Shown piece after piece: positions 26,984 to 36,468 of a DNA stretch of 64,000 nucleotides; the first letter of the stretch is position 1, and every line of letters starts with the position of its first letter. The stretch is taken from assembly GCA_002432805.1 (NCBI GenBank), contig DJGV01000016.1, forward strand, positions 278,327 through 342,326, written 5' to 3'. The notes below the pieces were generated by a model. It did not search any database. It worked only from the letters and a program-made list of their open reading frames with translations, and was not told where the DNA came from. The translations under genes were made by a program, and so were the position numbers. The stretch is from Fervidobacterium sp. UBA5837. GTDB lineage: Bacteria; Thermotogota; Thermotogae; Thermotogales; Fervidobacteriaceae.

Positions 26984-27376
26984 CTACCTTGCATTCCTAA
27001 TTACTGTGTTGTATCTGTCTATGTTCGCACTCATCAACCTTGAAAGTACTTGATATCTCAATGCATCTTTCACCATTTCTGTTGTCTCCATCTCGATATC
27101 AACGTTGTTTTCATCATTTGTAATCGATGTGTTGTCTTGGGTTATCTGCTTTGCTTGCACACTGTTAGGTGATGATGACAAGTGTTTTTCATCCGTTGTA
27201 TTCATTCTAAGCTTCATCTTGGATTGTTGAAGATATTCTTCGAATGCAACGTACTTTTTCTTGTATCCAGGCGTTTCAGCATTTGCTATGTTCTCAGCGT
27301 GCAATTCTTGCCTCTTGAGCTGCACATCCAAAGCAGTCTTTAGTGTATCAAAATTCGAGTTGAAGATCGAATCCAT
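26984..27376 (-). CDS. flgB: Flagellar basal-body rod protein FlgB
   Basis: This 130-residue proximal rod protein is recognised from LKTALDVQLKRQELHAENIANAETPGYKKKYVAFEEYL and the C-terminal VDIEMETTEMVKDALRYQVLSRLMSANIDRYNTVIRNAR. The ATG at 27376 is selected because GGAGG lies eight bases upstream. First gene of the rod operon; other flagellar genes are outside the window. Confidence 0.95.
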   Translation of the reverse strand: MDSIFNSNFDTLKTALDVQLKRQELHAENIANAETPGYKKKYVAFEEYLQQSKMKLRMNTTDEKHLSSSPNSVQAKQITQDNTSITNDENNVDIEMETTEMVKDALRYQVLSRLMSANIDRYNTVIRNAR

Positions 27377-27423
27377 AACATTCGCCTCCAAATTTCGTTC
27401 AGTACTTTGAACTACAATTTAAT

Positions 27424-27432
27424 ATTCTACCA
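27424..27432 (-). promoter_or_regulatory. Possible extended -10 promoter of flgB-flgC-fliE
   Basis: TGGTAGAAT on the minus strand fits an extended -10 and lies about 50 bp before the flgB ATG. No -35 is evident. A sigma-28 or sigma-54 type site was not recognised. Confidence 0.35.
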
Positions 27433-27473
27433 TACAATATGTAAATCCTACAGTACTTTTTTGGAAAAGTTTT

Positions 27474-27504
27474 TTGCGAATGATGGATATTCTTGTGATA
27501 AAAT
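27474..27504 (+). promoter_or_regulatory. Possible promoter of the lipoprotein/barrel operon
   Basis: TTGCGA (27474-27479) and TAAAAT (27499-27504) with a 19-bp spacer (or GATAAA at 17 bp) lie about 85 bp upstream of the lipoprotein ATG. The match is imperfect. Confidence 0.35.
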
Positions 27505-27585
27505 TAAACTAAATCACAAAATGGTGGTCTAAATAGTTATAGGGGTACGTAGGGAAGGTGATTCAAAAATTGGAGGTGGTACTGT

Positions 27586-30108
27586 ATGAAAAGAACTTTT
27601 TACATTTTTTTCATTGTCGTTGTGGCTCTGAGCTTTGTTTCGTGCGGTTTGAGAGTGCCCAGTAAAGTACCTGAAAAGGTTTCAGTCAAGTACACTAAGT
27701 ATCTTGAATTTCCTGTAACAACGTTTGATTTCAAGATGAACACATTCATCGACGGTCTACTAAGTGAATCAAACCTTGCACCACTTACTATTGTAAGGGG
27801 AGACCCACTTGAATTGAAGTATGCAACGGAAGTTGTTTATTCTCCGGAAACAATACTATCTGGAGTTGAGCAACAGATCAGAGACCAACTTGCTCAGTTC
27901 GGTCAGGGTTTTAGTTTTAATCTTGACACATCACAATTTCTCGGTCAGTTATCCGGTCAGATAGAGCTTCCATCTTTGAATTTGGAAAGTCAAGGCACCG
28001 AAATAGATGTCGATGAAGTGGAGATTCCAAATTTGGTTTTAGTTGAGAATCAGTCTGTTGTAATTCCAGCCAGTGGTTCGATCGAGGTTGGCGGCATACT
28101 GAGCAGCGTATTACCGTTCGAGGAAGGCAATTTCAAAGAGGCCACCATTGAGCTGACATTCAATGGGTCAGGCGGTCCGCTGAGTATCTATATAGATGGT
28201 AGTCAAAAATCCATCGGCTCATCGATAACATTGTTCGTAAAGAAGACTTCAACTGTGACTATAAAGAATACAGGTTCAGATCCAGCAGTTGGTACGGTTA
28301 CACTCAAGCTCACCGGTCTTAAGCTCAACTATTTCAAGAATTTGGACCTTTCAAGCGTTACAGGGGAAGGTAAACTCGAATACGAAACAGTTGTAAATGT
28401 ATCTTTAGTAAATGATGCAAACTGGTATGCAAAGCTTGGAGGCAGTGTAAAGCAACAGATTGCCATCAATGGTTTTTCTGGAAGTTTGAACCAACAGATC
28501 ACGTTAAAGAGTGGAAGTGTTACGCTTGGTAGTAGTGATACTAGTTCAAACACGCTGGAAGTTCCGCTGGATGAAGTATATTTCAAGGTTAGCGATGGTA
28601 TACAAGTTAGTGGAAAACTTACGCTTTCTGGCACGATTTCTGCGGATTTCAGAACGGCCAAGCCCACAGTAACCGTTACTCCTCAGGTAACTTTGAAAGC
28701 GATAAAAAATTACAAAATAACGTTCAACGTTCCTCTTCCAACCAATGTCAGTGAACTAAGCTTTACTGAGGGTAGTGGCCACATGATCGTTAACTTCACG
28801 GGCATTGAGACGATACAGGCAACAACGACATTTGGCTCTAATACAAGTACGGATAATGTTGTTGAAATACCATTTGCCGGTGTCTCACTTCCTTCTGTTG
28901 TTGATATAACCCTTGAAGCAAACGTGACAGATTCGACGATAAGCTATCAGGCAGTCTTGCCAGATGACCAAGACATAATCATAGAGACAGCTAAGGTATC
29001 GAAAGACCTGTTGCAAGGTAATGCGATAAGTATAAATTATCCAATACCAAGCGATGTGAAGAACTTGGTTGATTCCTTTGACGCAACTGCAGTAATAAAC
29101 GTAGATTACAATATAAAAGGAATAACCAGTCAAATTAACTTAGCAGTCTCATCGAATATCTTTGATCCAGCAACGCTCAGTTTTTCGGACACAGATGGTG
29201 CTACCGAAACTAAAGACATAAAGGCTGAGAACAAGCATATTCCTTTGGACTCGATGGATGCATTCACATTTGAGGCAACGCCTTCTGTTGGTGGCGATAT
29301 CACTCTCAGCAACGTGAGTTTGAAAGACGGCGCATATGCAAAGTTCCAGCCAAGGTTAGCAACGTTTGAGATCGATAATGTGAGTCTAAAAGGTCAACAG
29401 TACGATTTGGGCTCTTTGGCGAGCATCGATTTCTCGCAAGTCTTCAGCGATGATTCCGCATTTCTCAAGGAGTTCGATTACGATATAAGCGCACCTATAA
29501 ATTTTGATATTTCGAATGCAGACATACAAGCTACTCTAACGATTACGATCTCCGATACTTCATACACCCTTACGAACGGTCAAGAAGAAGATCTAGGCGA
29601 CGTTATAGAGGATTTGCTGAAGCAAGGGCAGTCAATGGAGGTTTCTGCAAAGGTCGAAACAGGGGAAGGCATACTTAGTAAGGGCAGTGTGATAAAGTTC
29701 AATTTAAGTTTGGACGTGCCATTCAATGTTACAGCATCTGATTCCGATGTTGTACTGACACAAGGTGACCTAGGGGATCTATCGATTCTCAACGATTTGG
29801 CAAGCATCATCGATAAGGCAAGTCTCAAATTCAAGACTTGGAACAACACGACGGGTCTTGCTGCAAGGATTGCCCTTATAGATGGTACAAATACCATATT
29901 GACGAGTGATATAGCAAAGGCAAATCCGAGCATCCTGTTGACACCTGATCAGATGAGGAGTATCGCAACGGGTAACGTGAAGTACAAGATATTGGTTCCA
30001 GAAGGTCAGGCTGTGAGTCTGAATTACAGCGGTGTCATAAATGCTGTACCTTACATAGCCGTTGAATTGAAAGTGGCAACCGAAGTTAGAGTTAGTAGTG
30101 GTAATTGA
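27586..30108 (+). CDS. Large putative envelope lipoprotein, unknown function
   Basis: The 840-residue product has a lipoprotein signal (MKRTFYIFFIVVVALSFVSCG) with Cys near residue 20, so it should be lipidated and anchored in a membrane facing the periplasm. The remainder is beta-rich, low in Cys and Trp, with several phrases that recur loosely (ITFNVPLPTNVSELSF / ISINYPIPSDVKNLVDSF; LKLNYFKNLDLSSVTGEGKLEYET). This suggests repeated immunoglobulin-like or beta-helical modules, and many segments read like amphipathic strands. No enzymatic motif is seen. The ATG follows GGAGGTGG. It is followed, 14 bp later, by a secreted beta-rich protein, so the two probably act together at the toga. I do not recognise the family. 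Confidence 0.8.
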   Translation: MKRTFYIFFIVVVALSFVSCGLRVPSKVPEKVSVKYTKYLEFPVTTFDFKMNTFIDGLLSESNLAPLTIVRGDPLELKYATEVVYSPETILSGVEQQIRDQLAQFGQGFSFNLDTSQFLGQLSGQIELPSLNLESQGTEIDVDEVEIPNLVLVENQSVVIPASGSIEVGGILSSVLPFEEGNFKEATIELTFNGSGGPLSIYIDGSQKSIGSSITLFVKKTSTVTIKNTGSDPAVGTVTLKLTGLKLNYFKNLDLSSVTGEGKLEYETVVNVSLVNDANWYAKLGGSVKQQIAINGFSGSLNQQITLKSGSVTLGSSDTSSNTLEVPLDEVYFKVSDGIQVSGKLTLSGTISADFRTAKPTVTVTPQVTLKAIKNYKITFNVPLPTNVSELSFTEGSGHMIVNFTGIETIQATTTFGSNTSTDNVVEIPFAGVSLPSVVDITLEANVTDSTISYQAVLPDDQDIIIETAKVSKDLLQGNAISINYPIPSDVKNLVDSFDATAVINVDYNIKGITSQINLAVSSNIFDPATLSFSDTDGATETKDIKAENKHIPLDSMDAFTFEATPSVGGDITLSNVSLKDGAYAKFQPRLATFEIDNVSLKGQQYDLGSLASIDFSQVFSDDSAFLKEFDYDISAPINFDISNADIQATLTITISDTSYTLTNGQEEDLGDVIEDLLKQGQSMEVSAKVETGEGILSKGSVIKFNLSLDVPFNVTASDSDVVLTQGDLGDLSILNDLASIIDKASLKFKTWNNTTGLAARIALIDGTNTILTSDIAKANPSILLTPDQMRSIATGNVKYKILVPEGQAVSLNYSGVINAVPYIAVELKVATEVRVSSGN

Positions 30109-30122
30109 GGGGGCGATGCAGT

Positions 30123-31376
30123 ATGAAAAAATTTAGAGTTGTGCTTTTTGTGACTACTTTACTCATTTGTACATTTTCCGCCAGTGCATTTTCCATTTCA
30201 AGCATCATAGACCCATTCGGCACGTTTAGTAACCTTGCTCTAACAAGAACGGACGGGACGGCTTTGATCAAGATTTCTCCAACCGTCGATCTGCAATTGT
30301 CTCAAAATCTTTTCAACATGGACAATTTGAACGCACTTTTGAACGAAGAAGAAATCACGATCGATGCAACGAACATGCAATCAGCGATAGACAACGGAAT
30401 GCATCTTGCATTTCCACTTGAAGTTGGAGCTTACGCACATTTGAACCTTTTTGGCCTTCATTTAGTGCCCTATCTAAATGCTAGCGGAAGTGTTTCTGTG
30501 AACCTGCCACGGACGTTTTCACAGATATTGTTTGACAATACGCTGCTCGAATCGAATGTTGAAGATACGGTCAACGGTTTTGCAAAATCAAACTTAAGAC
30601 TGAACGTAGGTGTAGGAGCGATGGTCAAGGATTTCTTCGTGACAGGTAATTTCTTCGTACCTGTACTCTATTCCGATGCAGAACGGACGTATGCTCATGC
30701 ATCTTACACATCTTCAGCCTCACCATCAAATGTGAACGTTGAATTCGAGGCACAAGCAGTACTTGTGAGTGCACTAAACTTGCAAGGCATCGACACGAGG
30801 TGGACCGACACTGCAGTCGTTTCTCAAGAACTCATGGATGTTCTCTCCCAGGATGCAGGTATAAGTCTATCCTTGGGCTATGGTAACGACAAATTTGGAT
30901 TTGCAGTCAACGACATCACGATCAGACCTGCTAGCGCAAGGTATGCAGTTAACGTGAACGCAAACGGTTCGGCAAATTACACAGCCGAAGGTACGGATAT
31001 AACGGCCGATGCAACTTATACCATTTCGGATCCAGAATTTTCATCTTTACTCACACCGATGAACATCACCAATCCCATCAACGTAACCGCATATTACAAG
31101 AGTGATGGGTTCTTCATGTGGGGCGCTACGGGGATGTATTCACTCAGCGGCGATTGGGCGGCAAAGGCATACGCGGGACTAAATTTGGATATTTTGAAAG
31201 CTTATTACATATTCGGCATGATACCTGGATTCTACTCCAATGGGATTGGAGTGGAGGTCAATTTGGGGTTGTTGAACGCAGACCTCCAAGTGGCTATGAC
31301 AACGGATAGTCTCAACCCGTTAGGTTCTTCAACGCCAGGGTTAAGCGCGTACCTAAAATTGTCCGGAGGTATTTAA
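30123..31376 (+). CDS. Secreted beta-rich protein, probable outer-membrane barrel, unknown function
   Basis: This 417-residue protein has a signal peptide (MKKFRVVLFVTTLLICTFSASA, cleaved before FSISS). The mature part alternates polar and apolar residues with aromatic girdles (AYAHLNLFGLHLVPYLNASGSVSVNL; FFMWGATGMYSLSGDWAAKAYAGLNLDI), consistent with a beta-barrel of 12 or more strands. It ends AYLKLSGGI rather than with an aromatic residue. The ATG follows GAGGGGGCG. It is the second gene of a two-gene operon with the lipoprotein and is followed by a terminator. A lipoprotein plus barrel pair could form an export or assembly complex, which is inference only. Confidence 0.75.
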   Translation: MKKFRVVLFVTTLLICTFSASAFSISSIIDPFGTFSNLALTRTDGTALIKISPTVDLQLSQNLFNMDNLNALLNEEEITIDATNMQSAIDNGMHLAFPLEVGAYAHLNLFGLHLVPYLNASGSVSVNLPRTFSQILFDNTLLESNVEDTVNGFAKSNLRLNVGVGAMVKDFFVTGNFFVPVLYSDAERTYAHASYTSSASPSNVNVEFEAQAVLVSALNLQGIDTRWTDTAVVSQELMDVLSQDAGISLSLGYGNDKFGFAVNDITIRPASARYAVNVNANGSANYTAEGTDITADATYTISDPEFSSLLTPMNITNPINVTAYYKSDGFFMWGATGMYSLSGDWAAKAYAGLNLDILKAYYIFGMIPGFYSNGIGVEVNLGLLNADLQVAMTTDSLNPLGSSTPGLSAYLKLSGGI

Positions 31377-31447
31377 TCATTTCCATCATCCATTTGCTCG
31401 ATTTATCTGAATGCATTGATTTTGATAAGTCATTATAAGCTACAAGG

Positions 31448-31493
31448 AATCAGCCTCGAATCAAGAGTCAACATCGAGGCTGATTTTCTTTTT
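31448..31493 (+). terminator. Intrinsic terminator after the lipoprotein/barrel operon
   Basis: AATCAGCCTCGA (31448-31459) pairs with TCGAGGCTGATT (31474-31485), with a 14-nt loop, followed by TTCTTTTT. It closes the operon just before the mutL promoter. Confidence 0.88.
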
Positions 31494-31504
31494 ATGTCTC
31501 TGAG

Positions 31505-31513
31505 TGGTATAAT
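31505..31513 (+). promoter_or_regulatory. Predicted mutL promoter (extended -10)
   Basis: TGGTATAAT is a perfect extended -10, 40 bp upstream of the mutL GTG. The -35 region overlaps the T-run of the preceding terminator and is not conserved. Immediately downstream, AGGAGGTC precedes an ATG followed directly by TAA. Confidence 0.55.
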
Positions 31514-31552
31514 TTAGGAGGTCATGTAAGAAAGGCAGAAGAAGATGGGAAG

Positions 31553-33391
31553 GTGGTTCATATAGGTCAAGAGCAAATTGATAGTGGCAAGATCAAAAAG
31601 CTTCCGGACGAGGTCATCTCGAAGATCGCAGCGGGCGAGGTTGTTATAAATCCTGCATCTGTTGTGAAAGAATTGATCGAAAATGCAATCGATGCACAGG
31701 CGAGCAATATAGATATTCAGGTTAAGAATGGCGGGAAATCTTACATCAAAGTTGCCGACAATGGTATCGGTATGTCGAATGATGACTTGCTTGCTTCAAT
31801 CCAAAGGTACACGACGAGTAAAATCAGTGAGATAGAGGATATCTATAGAATTTCATCGTACGGTTTCCGTGGTGAGGCTCTCGCTTCGATCGTAGATGTG
31901 AGTAGAACGGTTATCACTACTTGTGATGGTTCTCAGGCATATAGGCTCGAGGTATTGAGTGGAAATATTGTAAAGGCCTCGCAAAACTACAGGGAAAAGG
32001 GGACAACCGTGGAGGTATACGACTTGTTCTTCAACCTACCTGCAAGGAGGAAGTTTCTCTCTTCTGAGAAGGTAGAGACACGCATGGTTACGGAGATGGT
32101 GGAGAGATTTTTGCTTGTACAACCGGATCTTTCGTTTACTTACAAGGTTGAAGACGACATCGTTTACAACGTGAGGTCACAGACAATAAATGATAGATTC
32201 TCGGTCATATTCCCAGATGTCAAGGAGTTTCAACAACTATCTTACGATGGCGAGAAGGTAAAGATTTCTGGTATCGTCTCTTCCCCTCAACACACGCGTA
32301 GGAATCGTACAGGTCAACTCTTTTTCGTCAATGGTCGATTCATCGTGGACAATTTACTCCACTTGGCACTTGAGAGGGGATACGGCGAATCTTTAATGCA
32401 TGGTCTTCATCCCTATGCAGTTGTCTTTTTGAACGTCGTCCCGGATACCATAGATGTCAACATCCACCCACAGAAACTGCAGGTGAAGTTCTCAGAACCT
32501 CAAGTTGTTTACAACGAGCTGGCAAGGGCAATCAGGGAAGCGCTCCGTCAATTTATCGGCTATCAATTGTATGTAGATAAGGGAGATAGTGCGCTTTTTT
32601 CATCTGAACCACATACTGAAGATCTTGATGTCAACGGTGTAAGAAATGCTCAATCAGATTGGCAGGATGACAAGCGAACAGGCAATTGGAGAAATGAACG
32701 TGATGGATCATTCTCCGGTACAACGGTGACTGGACAACCACGTAGTCAAGATTTTAGCACTTCTCATTTCAGTAACCGTTTCGATGAAGGTATAAGAGAC
32801 ATACAACTTGATAGAACGTTTGGACAGAAGATATCAACCTTGCAGCGAATAGGTAAATTCACAATTTTAAGGAATAGGTACATATTGTTCGAAGATGTAG
32901 ATGGTATAGTCATCGTGGACTTTCACGCAGCACACGAACGTATCATTTACGAGCGATTGAAGGAAAGGACGTATTCAACTGTACCCCTGCTTATCCCAAT
33001 CGAAGTATCACTTCCTAAAAGTGTTGAACAAGTACTCGATGAACTTAAAGATGACCTCGAAGATGCAGGTTTCACCTTTTCAATAGAGGAAGGTAAAGTG
33101 AAGATTACGCAGATACCATCCATATTGAATGTTACGCAGGCGAGAGATGTGTTCATGGAGGTGCTCGAAGAGTACAGATTACCATTCGATAAACCGAAGA
33201 GTTTGAATCACGTTTTGGCTTCAAAAGCGTGTAAGGCAGCGATCAAGACGGGCGATCGAATCAGTGAGAGCGAGGCTGAACAACTTGTAAATGAAGTGAG
33301 AGAAAAGGGGTTGTTGACTTGCCCACATGGGAGACCAATTTTGATGAAATTGACTTTTTCCCAACTTGATGGCTATTTTGAGAGAATTTGA
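31553..33391 (+). CDS. mutL: DNA mismatch repair protein MutL
   Basis: This 612-residue mismatch-repair ATPase couples MutS recognition to strand cutting. GHKL ATPase motifs are KIAAGEVVINPASVVKELIENAIDA, VADNGIGM, YRISSYGFRGEAL and INVNIHPQK-like VDVNIHPQKLQVKF. A linker (about 350-420) precedes the C-terminal dimerisation domain. That domain has VDFHAAHERIIYE, a variant of the DQHAxxERxxxE endonuclease metal site with Phe for Gln, plus ACKAAIKTGD and CPHGRP, so it should be a nicking-type MutL. The start is uncertain: GTG at 31553 is the only in-frame start, but its ribosome site is weak. No mutS is in the window. Confidence 0.95.
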   Translation: MVHIGQEQIDSGKIKKLPDEVISKIAAGEVVINPASVVKELIENAIDAQASNIDIQVKNGGKSYIKVADNGIGMSNDDLLASIQRYTTSKISEIEDIYRISSYGFRGEALASIVDVSRTVITTCDGSQAYRLEVLSGNIVKASQNYREKGTTVEVYDLFFNLPARRKFLSSEKVETRMVTEMVERFLLVQPDLSFTYKVEDDIVYNVRSQTINDRFSVIFPDVKEFQQLSYDGEKVKISGIVSSPQHTRRNRTGQLFFVNGRFIVDNLLHLALERGYGESLMHGLHPYAVVFLNVVPDTIDVNIHPQKLQVKFSEPQVVYNELARAIREALRQFIGYQLYVDKGDSALFSSEPHTEDLDVNGVRNAQSDWQDDKRTGNWRNERDGSFSGTTVTGQPRSQDFSTSHFSNRFDEGIRDIQLDRTFGQKISTLQRIGKFTILRNRYILFEDVDGIVIVDFHAAHERIIYERLKERTYSTVPLLIPIEVSLPKSVEQVLDELKDDLEDAGFTFSIEEGKVKITQIPSILNVTQARDVFMEVLEEYRLPFDKPKSLNHVLASKACKAAIKTGDRISESEAEQLVNEVREKGLLTCPHGRPILMKLTFSQLDGYFERI

Positions 33392-33415
33392 ACACTTTCC
33401 AACTATTCCTTTTCG

Positions 33416-33444
33416 TTGACTTTTGTTTGAAAAAAGAGTAAAAT
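33416..33444 (+). promoter_or_regulatory. Predicted tldD-pmbA promoter
   Basis: TTGACT (33416-33421), a 17-bp spacer and TAAAAT (33439-33444), 25 bp after the mutL stop. A leader of about 80 nt precedes the tldD GTG. Confidence 0.7.
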
Positions 33445-33530
33445 TAGGTTATGGTTCGTACAACGAATTATCTTGCAGATATGCTAAGTACATTGAAAAA
33501 GTAAAAAAAGCATTTCAAAGGGGTGATATT

Positions 33531-34928
33531 GTGTTGGACAAATTTAGTAAAGGGGTCGCTGAGAGGATACTCGGTACTGTTTTGAAGTACGGTGGTGATT
33601 TTGCAGAACTCTTTGTAGAGGATAGATACTCGACGAATATCAGTTTGAAGAACGGTAGTGTGGAGACTGCTCAGACTGGTAGGATGTTTGGTGTTGGGAT
33701 ACGCGGCTTTTTAGGTGACAAGGCTATATACGCATATACAAATGACTTGTCAGAAGAGAACATGTTGGCTGTTGCAAGACGAGTTGGCGAGGCGCTTGGT
33801 GAGGTAAAGTTAGGTGATTTGAACCTTGATTTGAGAAAAAAAGAGCTGAACAACAGACATATCATCATTTTTAATCCGAAGGATGTTCAGAAAGAGACGA
33901 AAGTTAGATACATGAAGAACGCGTACGAGGCGGCGAGAAGTTATTCACCGGTAATTGCTCAGGTTGTTGTAAATTATTGGGATTACGACCAGAATGTGTT
34001 GATAGCAAATACTGAAGGCGTGTACGTCACAGACGAACGGGTAAGAACAAGGTTGATGATCAACGCAGTAGCCATGAAAGATGGACAGATGGAATCTGGT
34101 TTCTACGGTCCTGGCGCAGCGATGGGGCCTGAATTCCTCGAAAGGATGGACCTTGAGCAAGCAGGTGTGAGGGCTGCAAGGATTGCTGTCAGAATGGTAG
34201 ATGCACAACCTGCGCCAGCGGGTAGAATGACCGTTGTGATTTCCAACGAGTTTGGCGGGGTCATATTCCACGAGGCAGTAGGACATGCACTTGAGGCATC
34301 CTCTGTTGCAAGGGGTATGTCTGTGTTTGCAGGGAAATTGGGACAGCAAGTGGGGGCAGAATGCGTCAGTGCAGTCGATGATGGGACGATTCCAAATGCA
34401 TGGGGCAGTGCAAATGTTGACGATGAAGGTACACCAACGCAAAGAAATTTGCTCATCGAAAAGGGTGTACTAAAGGGTTACATGATAGATAAATTAGGTT
34501 CAAGAAGGATGAACATGCCTCCAACCGGTAGCGGCAGACGTCAAGATTACACGTATGCTCCTACTTCAAGGATGAGTAATACGTTCATTCTTCCTGGTGA
34601 GTATCATCCGGAGGAAGTTATTGCATCTGTTGACTACGGCCTGTATGCAAAGACAATGGGTGGAGGGTCTGTCAATCCGGCAACTGGTGAGTTCAACTTT
34701 GCGGTGAATGAAGGATATTTGATCGAAAATGGTAAAGTGACAAGACCCGTTAAAGGTGCTACACTCATTGGTAAGGGCTATGAGATTGTTCAGAAGATAG
34801 AGATGGTTGGTAACGATGTTGCACGTGGACAAGGTATGTGCGGTTCATACAGTGGTTCGATTCCAGCAGATGTTGGAGAACCTACGATAAAGGTTCGCGA
34901 GATACTTGTTGGGGGGCGAAATCAATGA
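33531..34928 (+). CDS. tldD: TldD family metalloprotease
   Basis: This 465-residue protein is the active subunit of the TldD/TldE peptidase, which in other bacteria trims unfolded or modified peptides. The metal-binding HExxxH is in GVIFHEAVGHALEASS (about 245-260), and the family segments LIANTEG, GTIPNAWGSANVDDEGTPTQRNLLIE and GEFNFAVNEGYLIENGKVTRPVKGATLIG are clear. GTG at 33531 is chosen for the AAAGGGGTG five bases upstream; the longer frame lacks a site. The stop overlaps the ATG of the next gene (ATGA), so the two subunits are translationally coupled. Confidence 0.94.
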   Translation: MLDKFSKGVAERILGTVLKYGGDFAELFVEDRYSTNISLKNGSVETAQTGRMFGVGIRGFLGDKAIYAYTNDLSEENMLAVARRVGEALGEVKLGDLNLDLRKKELNNRHIIIFNPKDVQKETKVRYMKNAYEAARSYSPVIAQVVVNYWDYDQNVLIANTEGVYVTDERVRTRLMINAVAMKDGQMESGFYGPGAAMGPEFLERMDLEQAGVRAARIAVRMVDAQPAPAGRMTVVISNEFGGVIFHEAVGHALEASSVARGMSVFAGKLGQQVGAECVSAVDDGTIPNAWGSANVDDEGTPTQRNLLIEKGVLKGYMIDKLGSRRMNMPPTGSGRRQDYTYAPTSRMSNTFILPGEYHPEEVIASVDYGLYAKTMGGGSVNPATGEFNFAVNEGYLIENGKVTRPVKGATLIGKGYEIVQKIEMVGNDVARGQGMCGSYSGSIPADVGEPTIKVREILVGGRNQ

Positions 34929-36250
34929 AAAATAAACAATTTGACGATTTTAAAGATACAGTATTTGCTTTGGCAAAGAAAAATAACGTAGAGGTACAAA
35001 TTAGTTATTCGCAGAATAGAAATTTCCAACTGAGGTACCAGAATGGCGATATGGATCAGTACACGGATGCGGGTAAGTTCAGAATAAATGTGCTCGTACT
35101 GAAAGATGGCAAGTTGGGTGCTTCGTATACTGAGACGTTCGATAACCCAGAAAAGGTGTTCCTTGATGCGTGCGAGAATATCTCGATCGTGGATACAGAA
35201 GATGTCGAATATTTCTACGATGGTAGTGGAGAATATCTCAAATTGGAGCCATACGATGGTGCTTTCGAAAACTTACCGGTAAGAGATAGGATAGGATACG
35301 TCGAAACAGCACACAAAGAAGTAAGAAAAGATGAGAGAATCTTGATGGATATGGCAGTTTATGGGGATGAAATGAACGAGCGGAGGATTGCCAACACACT
35401 TGGCCTCGATGTTTCATTTGTTGACGGCGGTGGGTTCATGTACGCTATGGCAGTTGCAAAGGATAGTTCACCAAGGTCTGGCACGGAATTCACGTTAGGT
35501 AAGAGGCCAGAAGATATAGATGCAGCATACGTTGGAAAGAAGGCAAGGGAAGAATCGATTGCATTGATAGGTTCCCAATCTGTTAAGAGTGGAAAGTATA
35601 GAATCATACTGAGAAATGATGTATTCTCCGATATGTTGGGCATGCTTGTATCGATGATCAGTGCAGAAAATGCGCAGAAGAATTTGTCACCTTTGAAGGG
35701 TAAACTCGGTGAACAGATAGGCTCTAACATCTTTACGGTAAAAGATTTGCCATATCATCCAATGAGTATTTCAAATGCACCATTCGATACGCAAGGGGTG
35801 CAAACGTGTGAGAAGGCGATTATAGAAAAAGGTGTCTTCAAGACGTTTTTGCACAACCTTAAGACCGCTAAGAAAGATGGTGTAAAACCAACTGGCAACG
35901 CAGCAGGGAATGGCATTGCACCGATCAATCTCTACGTTGAACCAGGTAACAAGTCGTTTGAAGAACTTCTTAGTACGTTGGGTGACGGTATATTGATAAT
36001 TCAAGTCGATGGTATGCATGCAGGTGCAAATCCTATATCCGGTAATTTCTCACTCGGTGCAAAAGGATTCAAGGTGGAGAATGGAAAGATAGTGAGAGGT
36101 GTCGAGGAAATCACGATATCTGGTAATTTCTTGGAGATGATGAAGAACATGGAGGAAGTCGGAAGTGATTTGAGGGCATTCGTTGGTTTTGGCGGATGTA
36201 TAGTACCTTCCATAATTGTAAACGAGATCGATATAGCTGGTACTATGTAA
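34925..36250 (+). CDS. pmbA: TldE/PmbA family metalloprotease subunit
   Basis: This 441-residue TldD homologue lacks the HExxxH motif and is the structural partner (TldE/PmbA). Seen are FQLRYQNGDMDQYTDAGKFRINVLVLKDGKLG, the central segment IILRNDVFSDMLGMLVSMISAENAQKNLSPLKGKLGEQI and AGANPISGNFSLGAKGFKVENG. The ATG at 34925 follows GGGGGG and overlaps the tldD stop. No ribosomally synthesised peptide precursor was recognised next to the pair, so the substrate is unknown. Confidence 0.92.
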   Translation: MKNKQFDDFKDTVFALAKKNNVEVQISYSQNRNFQLRYQNGDMDQYTDAGKFRINVLVLKDGKLGASYTETFDNPEKVFLDACENISIVDTEDVEYFYDGSGEYLKLEPYDGAFENLPVRDRIGYVETAHKEVRKDERILMDMAVYGDEMNERRIANTLGLDVSFVDGGGFMYAMAVAKDSSPRSGTEFTLGKRPEDIDAAYVGKKAREESIALIGSQSVKSGKYRIILRNDVFSDMLGMLVSMISAENAQKNLSPLKGKLGEQIGSNIFTVKDLPYHPMSISNAPFDTQGVQTCEKAIIEKGVFKTFLHNLKTAKKDGVKPTGNAAGNGIAPINLYVEPGNKSFEELLSTLGDGILIIQVDGMHAGANPISGNFSLGAKGFKVENGKIVRGVEEITISGNFLEMMKNMEEVGSDLRAFVGFGGCIVPSIIVNEIDIAGTM

Positions 36251-36320
36251 TATATATACATAATTCACCTAATAGGGAAAGTATGAACGAACGTGTGAAC
36301 GTATATTATCAAAGGACTTT

Positions 36321-36352
36321 AAAAACTCGGGTTGAAAGACCCGAGTTTTTTT
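36321..36352 (+). terminator. Intrinsic terminator after pmbA
   Basis: AAAAACTCGGGT (36321-36332) pairs with ACCCGAGTTTTT (36339-36350), 6-nt loop, followed by more T. A strong terminator ending the tldD-pmbA operon. Confidence 0.92.
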
Positions 36353-36379
36353 GCATATTGGCAAAGTTTTGAGTATAAT
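36351..36379 (+). promoter_or_regulatory. Predicted promoter of the MBL-fold gene
   Basis: TTGCAT (36351-36356), a 17-bp spacer and TATAAT (36374-36379). The -35 directly abuts the T-run of the preceding terminator. Confidence 0.7.
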
Positions 36380-36468
36380 TGAGTTATGTGGTGTAAATTT
36401 TCTATCGGATGTCGATTGGCAAATGTAATGAGCTGAAAAATGGGATAAGAAAAATGGAGGAGAAATGT

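Noticed and set aside
33531..36250. Peptide-toxin (microcin) maturation locus around TldD/TldE
   Set aside because: No short precursor peptide, modification enzyme or immunity gene is adjacent; TldD/E pairs are widespread housekeeping genes.
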